A program made the position numbers and the translations under genes. A stretch of 64,000 nucleotides of DNA from Nansenia antarctica (taxonomy: Eukaryota > Chordata > Actinopteri > Argentiniformes > Microstomatidae): assembly GCA_963989245.1 (NCBI GenBank), contig OZ022345.1, positions 31,386,187-31,450,186 on the forward strand, written 5' to 3'. Positions 42,950-55,805 of the stretch are shown piece after piece. Under the pieces are notes generated by a model, which worked only from the letters and a program-made list of their open reading frames with translations, had not been told where the DNA came from and ran no database searches. Numbering within the stretch: position 1 is the first letter of the stretch; every line of letters begins with the position of its first letter.

Positions 42950-45900
42950 ACATCTGTATACATCATACTGTACATAGCTGCCTTAACTCTACATATCTAC
43001 CTTAACTGTACATTTCTACCATAGCTACCTTAACTGTACATATCTAACTTAACTGTACATATCTGCCTTAACTGTACATAGCTGCCTTAACTGTACATAT
43101 CTACCGTAACTGTATATATCTACCTTAACTGTACATATCTAACTTAACTGTACATAGCTACCTTAACTGTACATAGCTACCATAACTGTACATAGCTACC
43201 TTAACTGTACATAGCTACCTTAACTGTACATAGCTACCTTAACTGTACATAGCTGCCGTAACTCTACATATCTACCTTAACTGTACATAGCTACCTTAAC
43301 TGTACATAGCTACCTTAACTGTACATATCTACCTTAACTGTACATATCTACCTTAACTGTACATATCTACCTCAACTGTACATATCTACCTTAACTGTAC
43401 ATATCTACCTCAACTGTACATATCTACCATAACTGTACATATCTACCATAACTGTACATATCTACCTTAACTGTACATATCTACCATAGCTTAACTGTAC
43501 ATAGCTGCCTTAACTCTACATAGCTACCTTAACTGTACATAGCAGCTACCTTAACTGTACATATCTACCTTAACTGTACATATCTACCTTAACTGTACAT
43601 AGCTACCTTAACTGTACATATCTACCTTAACTGTACATATCTACCATATCTACCTTAACTGTACATATCTACCTTAACTGTACATATCTACCTCAACTGT
43701 ACATATCTACCTTAACTGTACATATCTACCATAGCTTAACTGTACATATCTACCTCAACTGTACATATCTACCGTAACTGTACATATCTACCTTAACTGT
43801 ACATATATACCTTACCTGTACATATCTACCTTAACTGTACATATCGACCTTAACTGTACATATCTACCTTAACTGTACATATCTACCATAACTGTATATA
43901 GCTACCTTAACTGTGCATATCTACCTCAACTGTACATATCTACCATATCTACCTTAACTGTACATAGCTACATTAACTGTACATATCTACCTTAACTGTA
44001 CATATCTACCATAGCTACCTCAACTGTACATAACTACCTTAACTGTACACATATACCTTAACTGTACATATCTACCTTAACTGTACATAGCTACCATAAC
44101 TGTACATAGCTACCATAACTGTACATATCTACCTTAACTGTACATATCTACCTTAACTGTACATAGCTACCATAACTGTACATAGCTACCATAACTGTAC
44201 ATATCTACCTCAACTGTACATATCTACCTTAACTGTACATAACTACCTTAACTGTACATATCTACCTTAACTGTACACATCTACCTTAACTGTACATATC
44301 TACCTTAACTGTACATATCTACCATAGCTACCTCAACTGTACATATCTACCTTAACTGTACATATCTACCTTAACTGTACATAGCTACCTTAACTGTACA
44401 TATCTACCTTAACTGTACATATCTACCATATCTACCTTAACTGTACATATCTACCTTAACTGTACATATCTACCTCAACTGTACATATCTACCTTAACTG
44501 TACATATCTACCTTAACTGTACATATATACCTTACCTGTACATATCTACCTTAACTGTACATATCAACCTTAACTGTACATATCTACCTTAACTGTACAT
44601 ATCTACCATAACTGTATATAGCTACCTTAACTGTGCATATCTACCATATCTACCTTAACTGTACATAGCTACATTAACTGTACATATCTACCTTAACTGT
44701 ACATATCTACCATAGCTACCTCAACTGTACATAACTACCTTAACTGTACACATATACCTTAACTGTACATATCTACCTTAACTGTACATAGCTACCATAA
44801 CTGTACATAGCTACCATAACTGTACATATCTACCTTAACTGTACATATCTACCTTAACTGTACATAGCTACCATAACTGTACATAGCTACCATAACTGTA
44901 CATATCTACCTCAACTGTACATATCTACCTTAACTGTACATAACTACCTTAACTGTACATATCTACCTTAACTGTACACATCTACCTTAACTGTACATAT
45001 CTACCTTAACTGTACATATCTACCATAGCTACCTCAACTGTACATAACTACCTTAACTATACACATCTACCTTAACTGTACATATCTACCTTAACTGTAC
45101 ATAGCTACCATAACTGTACATAGCTACCATAACTGTACATATCTACCTCAACTGTACATATCTACCTTAACTGTACATAACTACCTTAACTGTACATAGC
45201 TACCTCAACTGTACATATCTACCTTAACTGTACACATCTACCTTAACTGTACATAACTACCTTAACTGTACATATCTACCTTAACTGTACACATCTACCA
45301 TAACTGTACATATCTACCTTAACTGTACATATCTACCTTAACTGTACATAGCTACCATAACTGTACATAGCTACCATAACTGTACATATCTACCTTAACT
45401 GTACATATCTACCTTAACTGTACATAACTACGTTAACTGTACATATCTACCTTAACTGTACACATCTACCTTAACTGTACATAACTACCTTAACTGTACA
45501 TATCTACCTTAACTGTACACATCTACCATAACTGTACATATCTACCTTAACTGTACATATCTACCTTAACTGTATATAGCTACCATAACTGTACATAGCT
45601 ACCATAACTGTACATATCTACCTCAACTGTACATATCTACCTTAACTGTACATATCTACCTTAACTGTACACATCTACCTTAACTGTACATACATAGCTA
45701 CCTCAACTGTACATATCTACCTTAACTGTACATATCTACCTTAACTGTACATAGCTACCTTAACTGTACATATCTACCATAACTGTACATATCTACCATA
45801 ACTGTACATAGATACCTTAACTGTACATATCTACCTTAACTGTACATATCTACCTTAACTGTACATATCTACCTCAACTGTACATATCTACCTTAACTGT

Positions 45901-46215
45901 ACATATCTACCTTAACTGTACATATCTACCATAACTGTACTGTATCTACCTTAACTGTACATAGCTACCTTAACTGTACATATCTACCTTAACTGTACAT
46001 ATCTACCTTAACTGTACATAGCTACCTTAACTGTACATATCTACCTTAACTGTACATAGCTACCATAACTGTACATATCTACCTTAACTGTACATAGCTA
46101 CCTTAACTGTACATATCTACCTTAACTGTACATAGCTACCATAACTGTACATATCTACCTTAACTGTACATATCTACCTTAACTGTACATAGCTACCTTA
46201 ACTGTACATAGATAC
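42950..46215. repeat. 19-bp minisatellite, about 170 copies
   Basis: Unit CTGTACATATCTACCTTAA with variants (TAGCTACC, CACATC, ATATACC) and some truncated units. A block with several rare variants at 43801-43930 recurs 720 bp later at 44521-44650, showing a higher-order duplication. The array resumes for about 60 bp at 48600-48655 beyond LINE A copy 2. Confidence 0.95.
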
Positions 46216-46216
46216 C

Positions 46217-48592
46217 TCAATGAATGAATGAATGAATGATGAATGAATGAATGAATGGTCTTTATTGTCATTAATATAGTACAGGTACCATACAACGAAA
46301 TTTGTCAGGGGAGGCTCCCCTGGTGCTAGGAAAAAAATACTAAAAACAAGAAGGGAAAAGAGCTGGTTTACATAAATAAAGGCTATATCCACTATCCACT
46401 ATACTATACTATACAAATAAAACACTGTGCTGTACTCTATGCTATGCTATAAATATCCTAACATTTCCTATCTCTGAACCTTATGTGCACGAGGGTTGTC
46501 ATATTGCACATAGTATTATTGCACATTCATTTAAAGTGTCGCAGTTTGCAGGTTTTAAATGTTCACAGTTGTGTTTCAGTATTGCACTTGATTACAATCT
46601 AGTAGCTGCCATCAAATTGTCTAGATTGTCCAGGGCCTAGAACCTAGGTCTTTGCTGTGTTCAGGGCCTGAATGGCCCTAGGGTAAAAGCTGAGCTTCAG
46701 TCTATTTGTCCTTGCGGACATGGTCCTGAACCGCCTGCCCGAGGGCAGCCGAACAAAGTGTTAGTTCCCAGGGTGGGATGGGTCTCTGGAGATCTTGGAG
46801 GCCTTCCTGAGGTAGCGTGTGTTGTACAGCTCTTCCAGAGAGGGGAGGGGGGCGCCGATGATCTTCTGGGCCGATCTCACGACTCTCTGTAGCGCTTTCC
46901 TCTCTGCGGCTGTGCAGCTGGAGAACCACACGCAGATGCAGTAGGTGAGGATGCTCTCCACTGTGCAGCGGTAGAAGGTCACAAGCAGCTCCTGTTTGAG
47001 GTGGTATTTCCTGAGGACTCTCAGGAAGTAGAGCCGCTGTTGTGCCTTCTTGATGATGGCTGCTGTGTTGGTCTTCCAGGATAGGTCATCCTGTATGTGC
47101 ACCCCCAGGAATCGGAGGGTTGAGACTCTCTCCACGCTACCTCCATCGACGAGCAGGGGCTGGACCTCAGATTTTTTCCTCCTGAAGTCCACGATGATTT
47201 CCTGGGTCTTTGACTGGTTCAGCAGCAGGTTGTTAACCTTGCACAGCTTGCCCAGCTGCTCCACCTCATCCCTGTACGCCGCCTCGTCCCCCCCCCGAGA
47301 TGCAGCCCACCACGGTGGTGTCGTCTGCAAACTTTATGATGGAGTTGCTGGGGTGGACGGGGGTGAAGTCGTAGGTGTAGAGGTTGTAGAGGATGGGGCT
47401 TAGCACGCAGCCCTGGGGGGACCCAGTGCTGAGTCTGAGGGCTGTGGAGGTGTGGGAGCCCACCCGCACCCTCTGGGGGCGGTCAGACAGGAAGTCCTTG
47501 ATCCATGCACGGATGGAGTGTGATAGTCCCAGGTCTAGTAGTTTGGTCACTAGCCTGTCTGGAAGGATGGTGTTGAAGGCAGAGCTGAAGTCCACAAAGA
47601 GCAGTCTCGCGTAGCTGTTCCCCCTCTCCAGGTGGGATAGAGTGGAGTGGAGAGTCGTCGCGATGGCGTCCTCTGTGGACCTGTGGGCTCTGTAGGCGAA
47701 CTGGTATGGATCCAGGTTGGGCGGGAGGCGTGTGACTATGTGGGCCCGGACCAGTTTCTCAAAGCACTTCATGATGATTGGTGTGAGTGCCACCGGGCGG
47801 TAGTCGTTTAGGCAGCTCACCGTGCTTTTCTTCGGGACTGGAATGATTGTTGAGGTTTTCAGGCAGGGTGGGATGGTGGCCTGGGACAGGGACTGGTTGA
47901 AGCTGTTGGTGAAAACCCCGGCCAGCTGGTCGGCGCAGTCCCTCAGCACCCGTCCCAGGACGCCATTCGGCCCTGAGGCTTTTCTGGGGTCTACCGCCTT
48001 CAGCACGCGTCTCACTTCATGCTCTGTAAGGGTGAGGCTGCTGAGAGCTGGAGAGAGTGGTGTTTGTGTTGTGGTTACCTCCGTTCGCCCCTCGTCGAAC
48101 CGGGCGTAGAAGGAGTTCAGCTCTTCCGCCAGCAGGGGGTCGTCCTCCGCGGCTGTGAGCCTGTTGGCTCTGAAGTTTGTCATGTGCTGAACCCCCTGCC
48201 ACACCCGCCTGGAGTCGTTGTCAGGAAGCATTCCTCAATCTTCTCTCTGTGGTCTGCCTTGGCCTCCCGGATGCCACGGTTTAGGTTAGCCCTGTTGGTG
48301 CTGTACAGCAGTGTGTCCTTCGCTGAGAAGGCGTTGTCCCTCTCCTTGAGCAGTTTTCGGACCTTCTCAGTCATCCATGGCTTCGTGTTGGGGTAGACCC
48401 GGACACGTTTGTCCACGGTGGCTGAGTTGGTGCAGTTCACTAAGTGGTTCAGAACCGACGACGTGAACTGTTCCAGGTCCTCATGCTCATATTCCTGCCA
48501 TGAGGTGTCATTCAGGCAGATCTGCAGTGGGGCGGACCCTGCTGGCCAGGTTCTGACAGTCTTAGTGGTGATGGGAGCACTTTTCCTCATGG
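46217..48592 (-). mobile_element. LINE A copy 2 (5' truncated)
   Basis: Minus-strand copy starting at codon ATGAGGAAAAGTGCT (48590) within the region between endonuclease and polymerase, and ending with the LINE A 3' UTR (GACAATAAAGACC) and an (ATTC)n tail at 46217-46258. It is inserted in the 19-bp minisatellite. The 5' junction carries an 11-bp inverted copy of its own start. Confidence 0.9.
46702..48592 (-). pseudogene. LINE A reverse transcriptase frame, copy 2
   Basis: Reads from APITTKTVRTWPAG through PWMTEKVRKLLKERDNAF, EHEVRRVLKAVDPRKASGPN, FVDFSSAFNTI, STGSPQGCVLSP and IIKFADDTTVV to the C-terminal ILTYCICVWFSSCTAAERKA and KIIGAPLPSLEELYNTRYLR. The frame is broken near 48225 (one base lost, ...CTTCCTGACAACG) and near 47290 (a G-run of nine instead of eight). 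This copy shows the intact linker that is deleted in copy 1, and the polymerase C-terminus missing there. Both copies share otherwise almost the same sequence. Confidence 0.85.
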
Positions 48593-48832
48593 AAAAGTGC
48601 TGTACATAACTGTACATAGATACCTTAACTGTACATAACTACCTTAACTGTACATAGCTCATAACTATATAACTCAAACTACCGTATTTGCCATACTGTA
48701 CCTATCACTAACATGTCATGTTTTATATCATGTTTTATGTCACTATTTGCATTTCTGGTTATATGCTAAACTGTATTTCATTGTCTGGTACCTTTTACAA
48801 TCGACAACCGACAATAAAGTTGAATCTAATGT

Positions 48833-49144
48833 AATTTGGAACATGGGCAGGGCTTTTCAAACAAGGGGGTGGGGTTGAGGTGGGGAGGGGGGGGGGGGGG
48901 GGGGTCTCACCTACATCCCCCCAAAACTTGTCCGGTCCTGCATAAGAGTCCCATGTCTTATGTAACTACATGTTTATAACGTTGCCACTGCGGTCATTAC
49001 AATGTTACTACATCATGACATAGAACATTTGGACAATAATGACACATAAAAATGCACAATGCAGCCAGGGCAGTAAACTCTGGATACAAAAGCTGCCACT
49101 TCCCCCCCCCCTCTCCCCCCCTCCCTCCCTCCCTCCCTCTCTCC
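48833..49144. other. No gene; G- and C-tracts
   Basis: G-run at about 48880-48903 and C/CCCT tracts at 49100-49145. No frame or repeat family recognised. Confidence 0.5.
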
Positions 49145-49330
49145 CACCGGCGCATGCGCAGCAGCGCCCCCAGAGGTGGTGGTGTGTGTGTGTGTTTCGG
49201 TGTGATTCGGGATCGCCTCGGACATTTTCGCCTCTTTGTTTCTGACTGATCAGTGGATTTAACTCGGAGGATTCGAGCCCAGCAACATCCAGCGGGACCG
49301 TAGCAGCTCTGCTCCGAGAAAGAGGTTGGT
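49145..49330 (+). promoter_or_regulatory. CpG-rich promoter / possible non-coding first exon
   Basis: GGCGCATGCGCAG at 49149-49161 fits the NRF1 consensus, typical of TATA-less CpG promoters. The downstream 150 bp are non-repetitive, CpG-bearing and lack a start codon with a long frame, as expected of a 5' UTR exon. No convincing splice donor was fixed. In human, PCGF3 lies divergently next to SLC49A3; a plus-strand promoter 18 kb upstream of slc49a3 exon 1 would fit that order. No PCGF3 coding sequence was found in the window, so the gene assignment is speculative. Confidence 0.4.
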
Positions 49331-49686
49331 GGTGCCTGTGTCTGTCCTGGGGAGGGCTTTACGCGTTTACAACCAGGCGTCTGGTCGGCTGGCCGTGTGT
49401 TGGCCGTGTGGCCTCGCAGGGCATGATCAGGATCGGGTCTTATTCTGGTTGTGTCCCAGACCTCGTCCATGCATGTACTCTGTCCTCCTCTGCGCCTGGG
49501 TGGTGGTGTGTGTGTGAGGGTAGGGTAGGCCCTGCAGAGCCTTGTTACCGGGGGGGAAGTGCTTTATACCGGGGTGGTCGTGTGTGTGTGTGTGTGTGTC
49601 CTGACTGTCGCGATGCGGTGGACACACTCACTCTCACTCACACACACACACACACACACTCACTCACACACACACACACACACACA

Positions 49687-49745
<59 letters not shown>

Positions 49746-50275
49746 TCCTTCGTTTATATTTACGGGTTGTAAATGTTTTGTTGTTGAGCCACACAGTCTT
49801 GGAAACCCACCCGGTGGTGGACGAGGGTCTCTCTCTCTCCACCTCCACCATTACCCCCCCCCCCCCTCTCCGGTTAAGGCTCCCAAAGTTGGTGTGTTTG
49901 GGGGTTTGAGACGTGGTGGGGGGGGGGGGGGGGTGAAAGGTCAGGGTTTTGATCAGGACAAAAGAAAGTTGAGGGTTTCGGTTCGGGGGGTGGAGGGGGG
50001 GGGGTTACCTCCTCGCCACCCGTCTGACCGCGTTAGGCTGTGACGTGGGGGGGGGGCTGTGACGTGGGGGGGGAGGGCTGTGACATGGTGGGGGTGGGGG
50101 TACCGTCCAGTGGTAGATAGAGGTGTCATAGTCAGCTGTAACAGTGTGACAGTGTGTGGTGGGGGGACGGGGTGATGTGGTTAATGTGTAGCTGGATAAG
50201 AGGACTAAGGCTCCTGGTTCGTGTCAGGAAGTTGCTAGTTGTTGAACTGTCCTTATTGAACTGTAGCATAACCTG
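49331..50275. repeat. (CA)n, poly-C and poly-G tracts
   Basis: (GT)n at 49580-49598, (CA)n with CACT variants at 49622-49743, C-run at 49854-49867, G-runs at 49917-49933 and 49986-50100. No gene. Confidence 0.85.
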
Positions 50276-50712
50276 AAACAGACACACACAGACACCACAC
50301 AGACACACACACAGAGACACACACAGACATACAGACACACACACACACACTCACACAGAGACACACCGAGACACGCAGACACACACACAGAGACACACAG
50401 AGACTCACAGACACACACAAACACGCACAGACACACATAGCCACAGAGAGACACACAGGCACACACAGACACACACACACACACACACTTATACACACAG
50501 ACACACACAGCCACACAGACACACAGAGACACATAGCCACAGAGAGACACACAGACAGACAGACACACACAGAGACACACACAGACACACACAGACACAC
50601 AGACACCACACAGAGACACACATACACTCACAGACACACACAAACACACACACAGACACCACACAGATACACAGACACACACAGACTCACACACAGACAC
50701 ACACAGCCACAG
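50276..50712. repeat. (ACAC/AGAC)n microsatellite
   Basis: About 430 bp of CA with CAGA interruptions. Followed by C-rich sequence (50715-50790). Confidence 0.95.
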
Positions 50713-50889
50713 GTAAAACCCTGGAGCCCCCCACCCTGGACCCCCCCCCACTCTGGACCCCCCACCCCTGGACCCCCCCGCCACAGCGATGTTAACATGT
50801 CTCTTCCCTCAGTGACAGAGTAACACACTTTTACACCTGGTCATGTGTAGTAACACCGCTGTTATAACTGCTGTAGTAACAGCCTATAG

Positions 50890-51246
50890 ACGGGTGTGAC
50901 TGGTATGGTGTGGGTCAGGGCAGGGGGGTGTGGGGGGATGACTGGTATGGTGTGGGTCAGGGCAGGGGGGAGTGGGGGTGACTGGTATGGTGTGGGTCAG
51001 GGCATGGGGGTGTGAGGGTGTGGGGGGGTTTGTGTTGTGGAATGAGGAACTGTTGTGAATCTAGTTGTTTTAAAAACCCAACAGCGCTCTTACTGTGTGT
51101 TACTGTGTGTGTGTCTCTACTCTGTGATATTGTGTGTGTGTGTGTGTCTCTCCTCCGTGTGTGTGTGTGTCTCTACTCCGTGATATTGTGTGAGTGTGTG
51201 TGTGTCTCTCTCCTCTGTGTGTGTGTGTGTGTGTCTCTCCTCCGTG

Positions 51247-51283
<37 letters not shown>

Positions 51284-51379
51284 TTCTCTCCTCTGTGTGT
51301 GTGTGTGTGTGTCTCTCCTCCGTGTGTGTGTGTGTGTGTGTGTGTGTCTCTCTCCTCTGTGTGTGTGTGTGTCTCTCTC

Positions 51380-51418
<39 letters not shown>

Positions 51419-51490
51419 TCTCCTCTCTGTGTGTGTGTGTGTCTCTCCTCCGTGTGTATGTGTGTGTCTCTCCTCTGTGTGTGTGCCTCT
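50890..51490. repeat. Minisatellite and (GT)n/CTCTCC microsatellite
   Basis: A unit with TGACTGGTATGGTGTGGGTC occurs three times at 50898-51003 (45-48 bp spacing). From 51095 to 51490 GT runs alternate with TCTCTCCTC phrases. Confidence 0.9.
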
Positions 51491-51499
51491 ACCTCTCCT

Positions 51500-51960
51500 C
51501 CTCTCTGATACTCTGTTCAGCAGAATGTCAACACAGTCACACAGTAACACCAGTCTAAGCTAACCCAGCCTCTCCTCTGGTGTTGGGCCACAGCTGGTTG
51601 TGAAACAGGCCGGGCGGCTCCTTGTCTCTCTGGTGCGTGTCTCGTCTTGGCCTAACCCTGGCCTTGCCCGACCCCACACAGGAGAGGAACATCCTGGGTG
51701 AGAGATTAGCCCAGCCTGGTGTCTGGCTGACTGACTCCCCTGACTAGATCCATTGATCAAGGGGGGAGAAGGGTAGAGAGGGAAGCCCGTCAGCACTGAC
51801 TGTCTGGGCTGAGATCTCAATCTGATCTGTGATCAGGAGGGTGTGTGATCTGACCCCCCCCCCCCCCCCTAACCTGTAGAGACAACACTGGTTTCTCTCT
51901 CTGGAAAATCACGCTTCGTTATGTTGTAGTAGCAGTACAGTGTGTTTTAGCAAACCCTCG
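51500..51960. other. Unique sequence, no gene recognised
   Basis: Non-repetitive apart from a C-run at 51856-51870. No splice-flanked frame could be supported. Confidence 0.5.
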
Positions 51961-51962
<2 letters not shown>

Positions 51963-52019
<57 letters not shown>

Positions 52020-52046
52020 CACAGAGTAGAGACACACACACACAGG

Positions 52047-52084
<38 letters not shown>

Positions 52085-52217
52085 GATACACACACACACA
52101 CAAAGACAGTACACAGATCACAGAGTAGATCACAGATCACAGATACACAGTATCACAGAGTAGAGACACACACACACACACACACACACACAGGCATACA
52201 GAGGCACACACACACAG

Positions 52218-52252
<35 letters not shown>

Positions 52253-52263
52253 CACGGAGTAGA

Positions 52264-52310
<47 letters not shown>

Positions 52311-52311
52311 G

Positions 52312-52367
<56 letters not shown>

Positions 52368-52427
52368 CATACACACAAGCATACACACACACACACACAC
52401 ACACACAGGCATACGCACACACATTTA
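51963..52427. repeat. (CA)n with embedded CACAGTATCACAGAGTAGAG units
   Basis: Several blocks of CA separated by the phrase AGTATCACAGAGTAGAGACA (52014, 52149, 52248), i.e. a compound higher-order satellite. Confidence 0.9.
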
Positions 52428-52567
52428 CATTTTTGGCATTTAGCAGACTCCTTATTCCAAAGCGACTGACAATCGATACATTAACTAAGCAAGTTGATTG
52501 AATCATCAGTTCACCAGTCGTACCAGGAAGAGTAATCGAGCTTAGGCCAGGGGCCATTGGCAGTCGT
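52428..52567. repeat. Teleost interspersed repeat, copy 2
   Basis: Same family as 7483-7650: GGCATTTAGCAGACTCC, CCAAAGCGACTGACAA, TCATCAGTTCACCAGTCGTA, GGCCAGGGGCCATTGGCAGT. Inserted between CA tracts. Confidence 0.7.
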
Positions 52568-52599
<32 letters not shown>

Positions 52600-52699
52600 C
52601 AGGTGAAGCCTCTTTCGGAGCCTCAGGGCCAAAACTCAGAGGCTAACTAACAGCTACACACACACACACACACACACGCACACACACGCACGCACGCAC

Positions 52700-53597
52700 A
52701 CACACATACACGCTACTTCCCCCTGGCGATCAGGCTCATAAACAAACCTACTGAGGACTATTGACTATCTTCCCCAAACACACCCCTACCTAACCTTAAC
52801 ACACCCCTACCTAACCTTAGCACACCCCAACCTAACCTTAACACACCCCTACCTAACCTTAACACACCCCTACCTAACCTTAACACACCCCTACCTAACT
52901 GTAACACACCCCTACCTAACCTTAGCACACCCCTACCTAACCTTAACACATGGCATGTATACACACTACCTAACCTTAACACACCCCATGTATACACACT
53001 ACCTAACCTTAACACACCCCATGTATACACACTACCTAACCTTAACACACCCCATGTATACACACTACCTAACCTTTACACACCCCATGTATACAGACTA
53101 CCTAACCTTAACACACCCCATGTATACACACTACCTAACCTTAACACACCCCATGTACACAGACTACCTAACCTTAACACACCCCATGTATACACACTAC
53201 CTAACCTTAACACACCCCATGTATACACACTACCTAACCTTAACACACCCCATGTACACAGACTACCTAACCTTAACACACCCCATGTATACACACTACC
53301 TAACCTTAACACACCCCATGTATACACACTACCTAACCTTAACACACCCCATGTATACACACTACCTAACCTTAAGCTCACTACTTGAACTATCTATATT
53401 TATAACTATCTATAACTATATTTTATTACTAGTTGTGCTGCTAATTGTCTTTTTTGTCACTTATGTCCTGTACTATTGATATTGTTTATCTTGAATTATG
53501 AGTTATTGTCTTGTGCTGCAATGTCAGGAACCCAAGCCTAAGAACTTGACTCTCTTACACTCGTATAATGTGACGTAACAATACCACTTGAAACTTG

Positions 53598-53600
<3 letters not shown>
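52700..53600 (+). mobile_element. LINE C-terminus and 3' UTR with internal minisatellite
   Basis: At 52709-52762 the plus strand reads RYFPLAIRLINKPTEDY then a stop, the usual last residues of CR1/L2-like fish LINEs. The 3' UTR then expands into a minisatellite (52785-53372): first about 21-bp units (CCTACCTAACCTTAACACAC), then about 33-bp units that add CCATGTATACACA. From 53375 a normal T-rich 3' UTR follows, ending near 53600 in (CA)n. Confidence 0.65.
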
Positions 53601-53638
<38 letters not shown>

Positions 53639-53664
53639 CATACACACACAGGCATACACACACA

Positions 53665-53740
<76 letters not shown>
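53601..53740. repeat. (CA)n microsatellite
   Basis: Nearly pure CA with two CAGGCATA interruptions. Confidence 0.95.
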
Positions 53741-53742
<2 letters not shown>

Positions 53743-53949
53743 GTGTACAACCACATGGTCTATGTATAGATTCCACATGCAGGTGTTGATAGCTGGTAGA
53801 GAGGTGGGGAGGGTGGAGGTGGGGGGGGTTGGGGGTGGAGGTGAGGGAGGGGGGGGGTTTAGGGTTAGGCTGTGGAGGGTACATGCTTTTCAAGCATCTT
53901 TATTTACCTGTAAACTGTTTTTATCTTCACATGCTTTGGCAGTGTTGAC

Positions 53950-54020
53950 GTATGAATGGACTTTATTGTCATTGCTACAGTACAGGTACCAAACAACGAA
54001 ATGTAGGAATTTTCTACGAA
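53950..54020 (-). mobile_element. LINE A 3' end fragment
   Basis: TGAATGGACTTTATTGTCAT and ACAGGTACCAAACAACGAAA match, on the minus strand, the 3' UTR of LINE A (as at 46250-46300). No coding part. Confidence 0.65.
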
Positions 54021-54049
54021 ATTTAGGAATTTTCGGCTTCGCCTCGTGC

Positions 54050-54625
54050 CACAACCCTGTACCAGTGGTAAATGAGTCCTGTACCAGTGGTAAATGAGTC
54101 CTGTACCAGTGGTAAATGAGTCCTGTACCAGTGGTAAATGAGTCCTGTACCAGTGGTAAATGAGTCCTGTACCAGTGGTAAATGAGTCCTGTACCAGTGG
54201 TAAATGAGTCCACACCCCCCAGCCCTCGAATGGTACATTGCTTCCTTTTCCCTCCAGCGACAGATAAGACATGTAGAGAGACCGGTTCTGGACTGTGTCT
54301 CTGGGAGGAGAACCTTTGAAGAACCCTGGTAGGTTCCACGTAGAACCCTCCTGGGTTTACACACCGGGCTTTCACACTGCCAAGGAACCGTGCCCGTTCT
54401 GGAACCTCAGAACCATGGTTCTGTCTGGAGAACCAGCCCATGTTCATACCAGTGGAACCAGAACCATCAGGGTTCATACCAGTGGAACCAGAACCATCAG
54501 GGTTCATACCAGTGGAACCAGAACCATCAGGGTTCATACCAGTGGAACCAGAACCATCAGGGTTCATACCAGTGGAACCAGAACCATCAGCGTTCATACC
54601 AGTGGAACCAGAACCATCCGTGTCA
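54050..54625. repeat. 22-bp and 30-bp minisatellites
   Basis: 54054-54210: seven copies of TGAGTCCTGTACCAGTGGTA plus AA. 54445-54620: six 30-bp copies starting GGTTCATACCAGTGGAACCA, nearly identical. Sequence between (54211-54440) is unique but without a supported gene. Confidence 0.95.
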
Positions 54626-54827
54626 TCAATGCTGGGTGATGAAGGGGCGGGATGGACAGAAATGTCACAACTAGATGGCAGCTGCTTCACTGGACATGAG
54701 GATCATATCTTCCACGACAGTATCTGAAATAAACACTATTTTCTATTAAACAAAACCCAAAAGACGCTTTCTACACGCGTTCTCTTACTAACCAGCTGCT
54801 CCATTACTGGAATAGAAATGGCTTACG

Positions 54828-54884
<57 letters not shown>

Positions 54885-55000
54885 GAGCATGTGAGGAAGA
54901 TAGAGAGAATGATGAAACTTTTTAATCACTAATGATTAGATTTAGATTAGATTACATTTTGTCTCATTCCTTCTTGCTGGTCTTCACAGCCTAGAATGAC
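54626..55000. other. No gene; (GT)n at 54832-54879
   Basis: Unique AT-rich sequence with one dinucleotide tract. Confidence 0.6.
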
Positions 55001-55805
55001 ACACCCACAGCCTCCCCTGGTGTTCTACCTCCCCCAGCCTCCCCTGGTGTTCTACCTCCCCCAGCCTCCCCTGGTGTTCTACCTCCCCCAGCCTCCTCTG
55101 GTGTTCTACCTCCCATAGCCTCCCCTGGTGTTCTCCCTCCCACAGCCTCCCCTGGTGTTCTACCTCCCACAGCCTCCCCTGGTGTTCTACCTCCCCCAGC
55201 CTCCCCTGGTGTTCTACCTCCCCCAGCCTCCTCTGGTGTTCTACCTCCCCCAGCCTCCCCAGGTGTTCTACCTCCCCCAGCCTCCCCTGGTGTTCTACCT
55301 CCCCCAGCCTCCCCTGGTGTTCTACCTCCCCCAGCCTCCTCTGGTGTTCTACCTCCCCCAGCCTCCTCTGGTGTTCTACCTCCCCCCAGCCTCCCCTGGT
55401 GTTCTACCTCCCCCAGCCTCCCCTGGTGTTCTACCTCCCCCAGCCTCCCCTGGTGTTCTACCTCCCCCAACCTCCCCTGGTGTTGTACCTCCCCCAGCCT
55501 ACCCTGGTGTTCTACATCCCCCAGCCTCCCCTGGTGTTCTACCTCCCCCAGCCTCCCCTGGTGTTCTACATCCCCCAGCCTCCCCTGGTGTTCTACCTCC
55601 CCCAGCCTCCCCTGGTGTTCTACCTCCCCCAGCCTCCCCTGGTGTTCTACCTCCCCCAGCCTCCCCTGGTGTTCTACCTCCCCCAACCTCCCCTGGTGTT
55701 GTACCTCCCCCAGCCTCCCCTGGTGTTCTACATCCCCCAGCCTCCCCTGGTGTTCTACATCCCCCAGCCTCCCCTGGTGTTCTACATCCCCCAGCCTCCC
55801 CCAGT
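55001..55805. repeat. 27-bp minisatellite, about 30 copies
   Basis: Unit CAGCCTCCCCTGGTGTTCTA plus CCTCCCC, with ACATCCC and TTGTACC variants. Because 27 is divisible by three, all frames stay open over 600-700 bp on both strands, giving false proteins of up to 233 residues. Confidence 0.95.

Larger units (their letters stand above)
42870..48832 (+). mobile_element. LINE 3' UTR remnant swollen by a minisatellite
   Basis: Left part TTTGCACATTGCACATACCT and right part GTATTTCATTGTCTGGTACC followed by GACAATAAAGTTGAATC resemble a fish LINE 3' UTR; the right part parallels the LINE A end (TTTCGTTGTTTGGTACC). A 19-bp minisatellite of more than 3 kb lies between them, and LINE A copy 2 is inserted in it on the minus strand. 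Confidence 0.5.
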
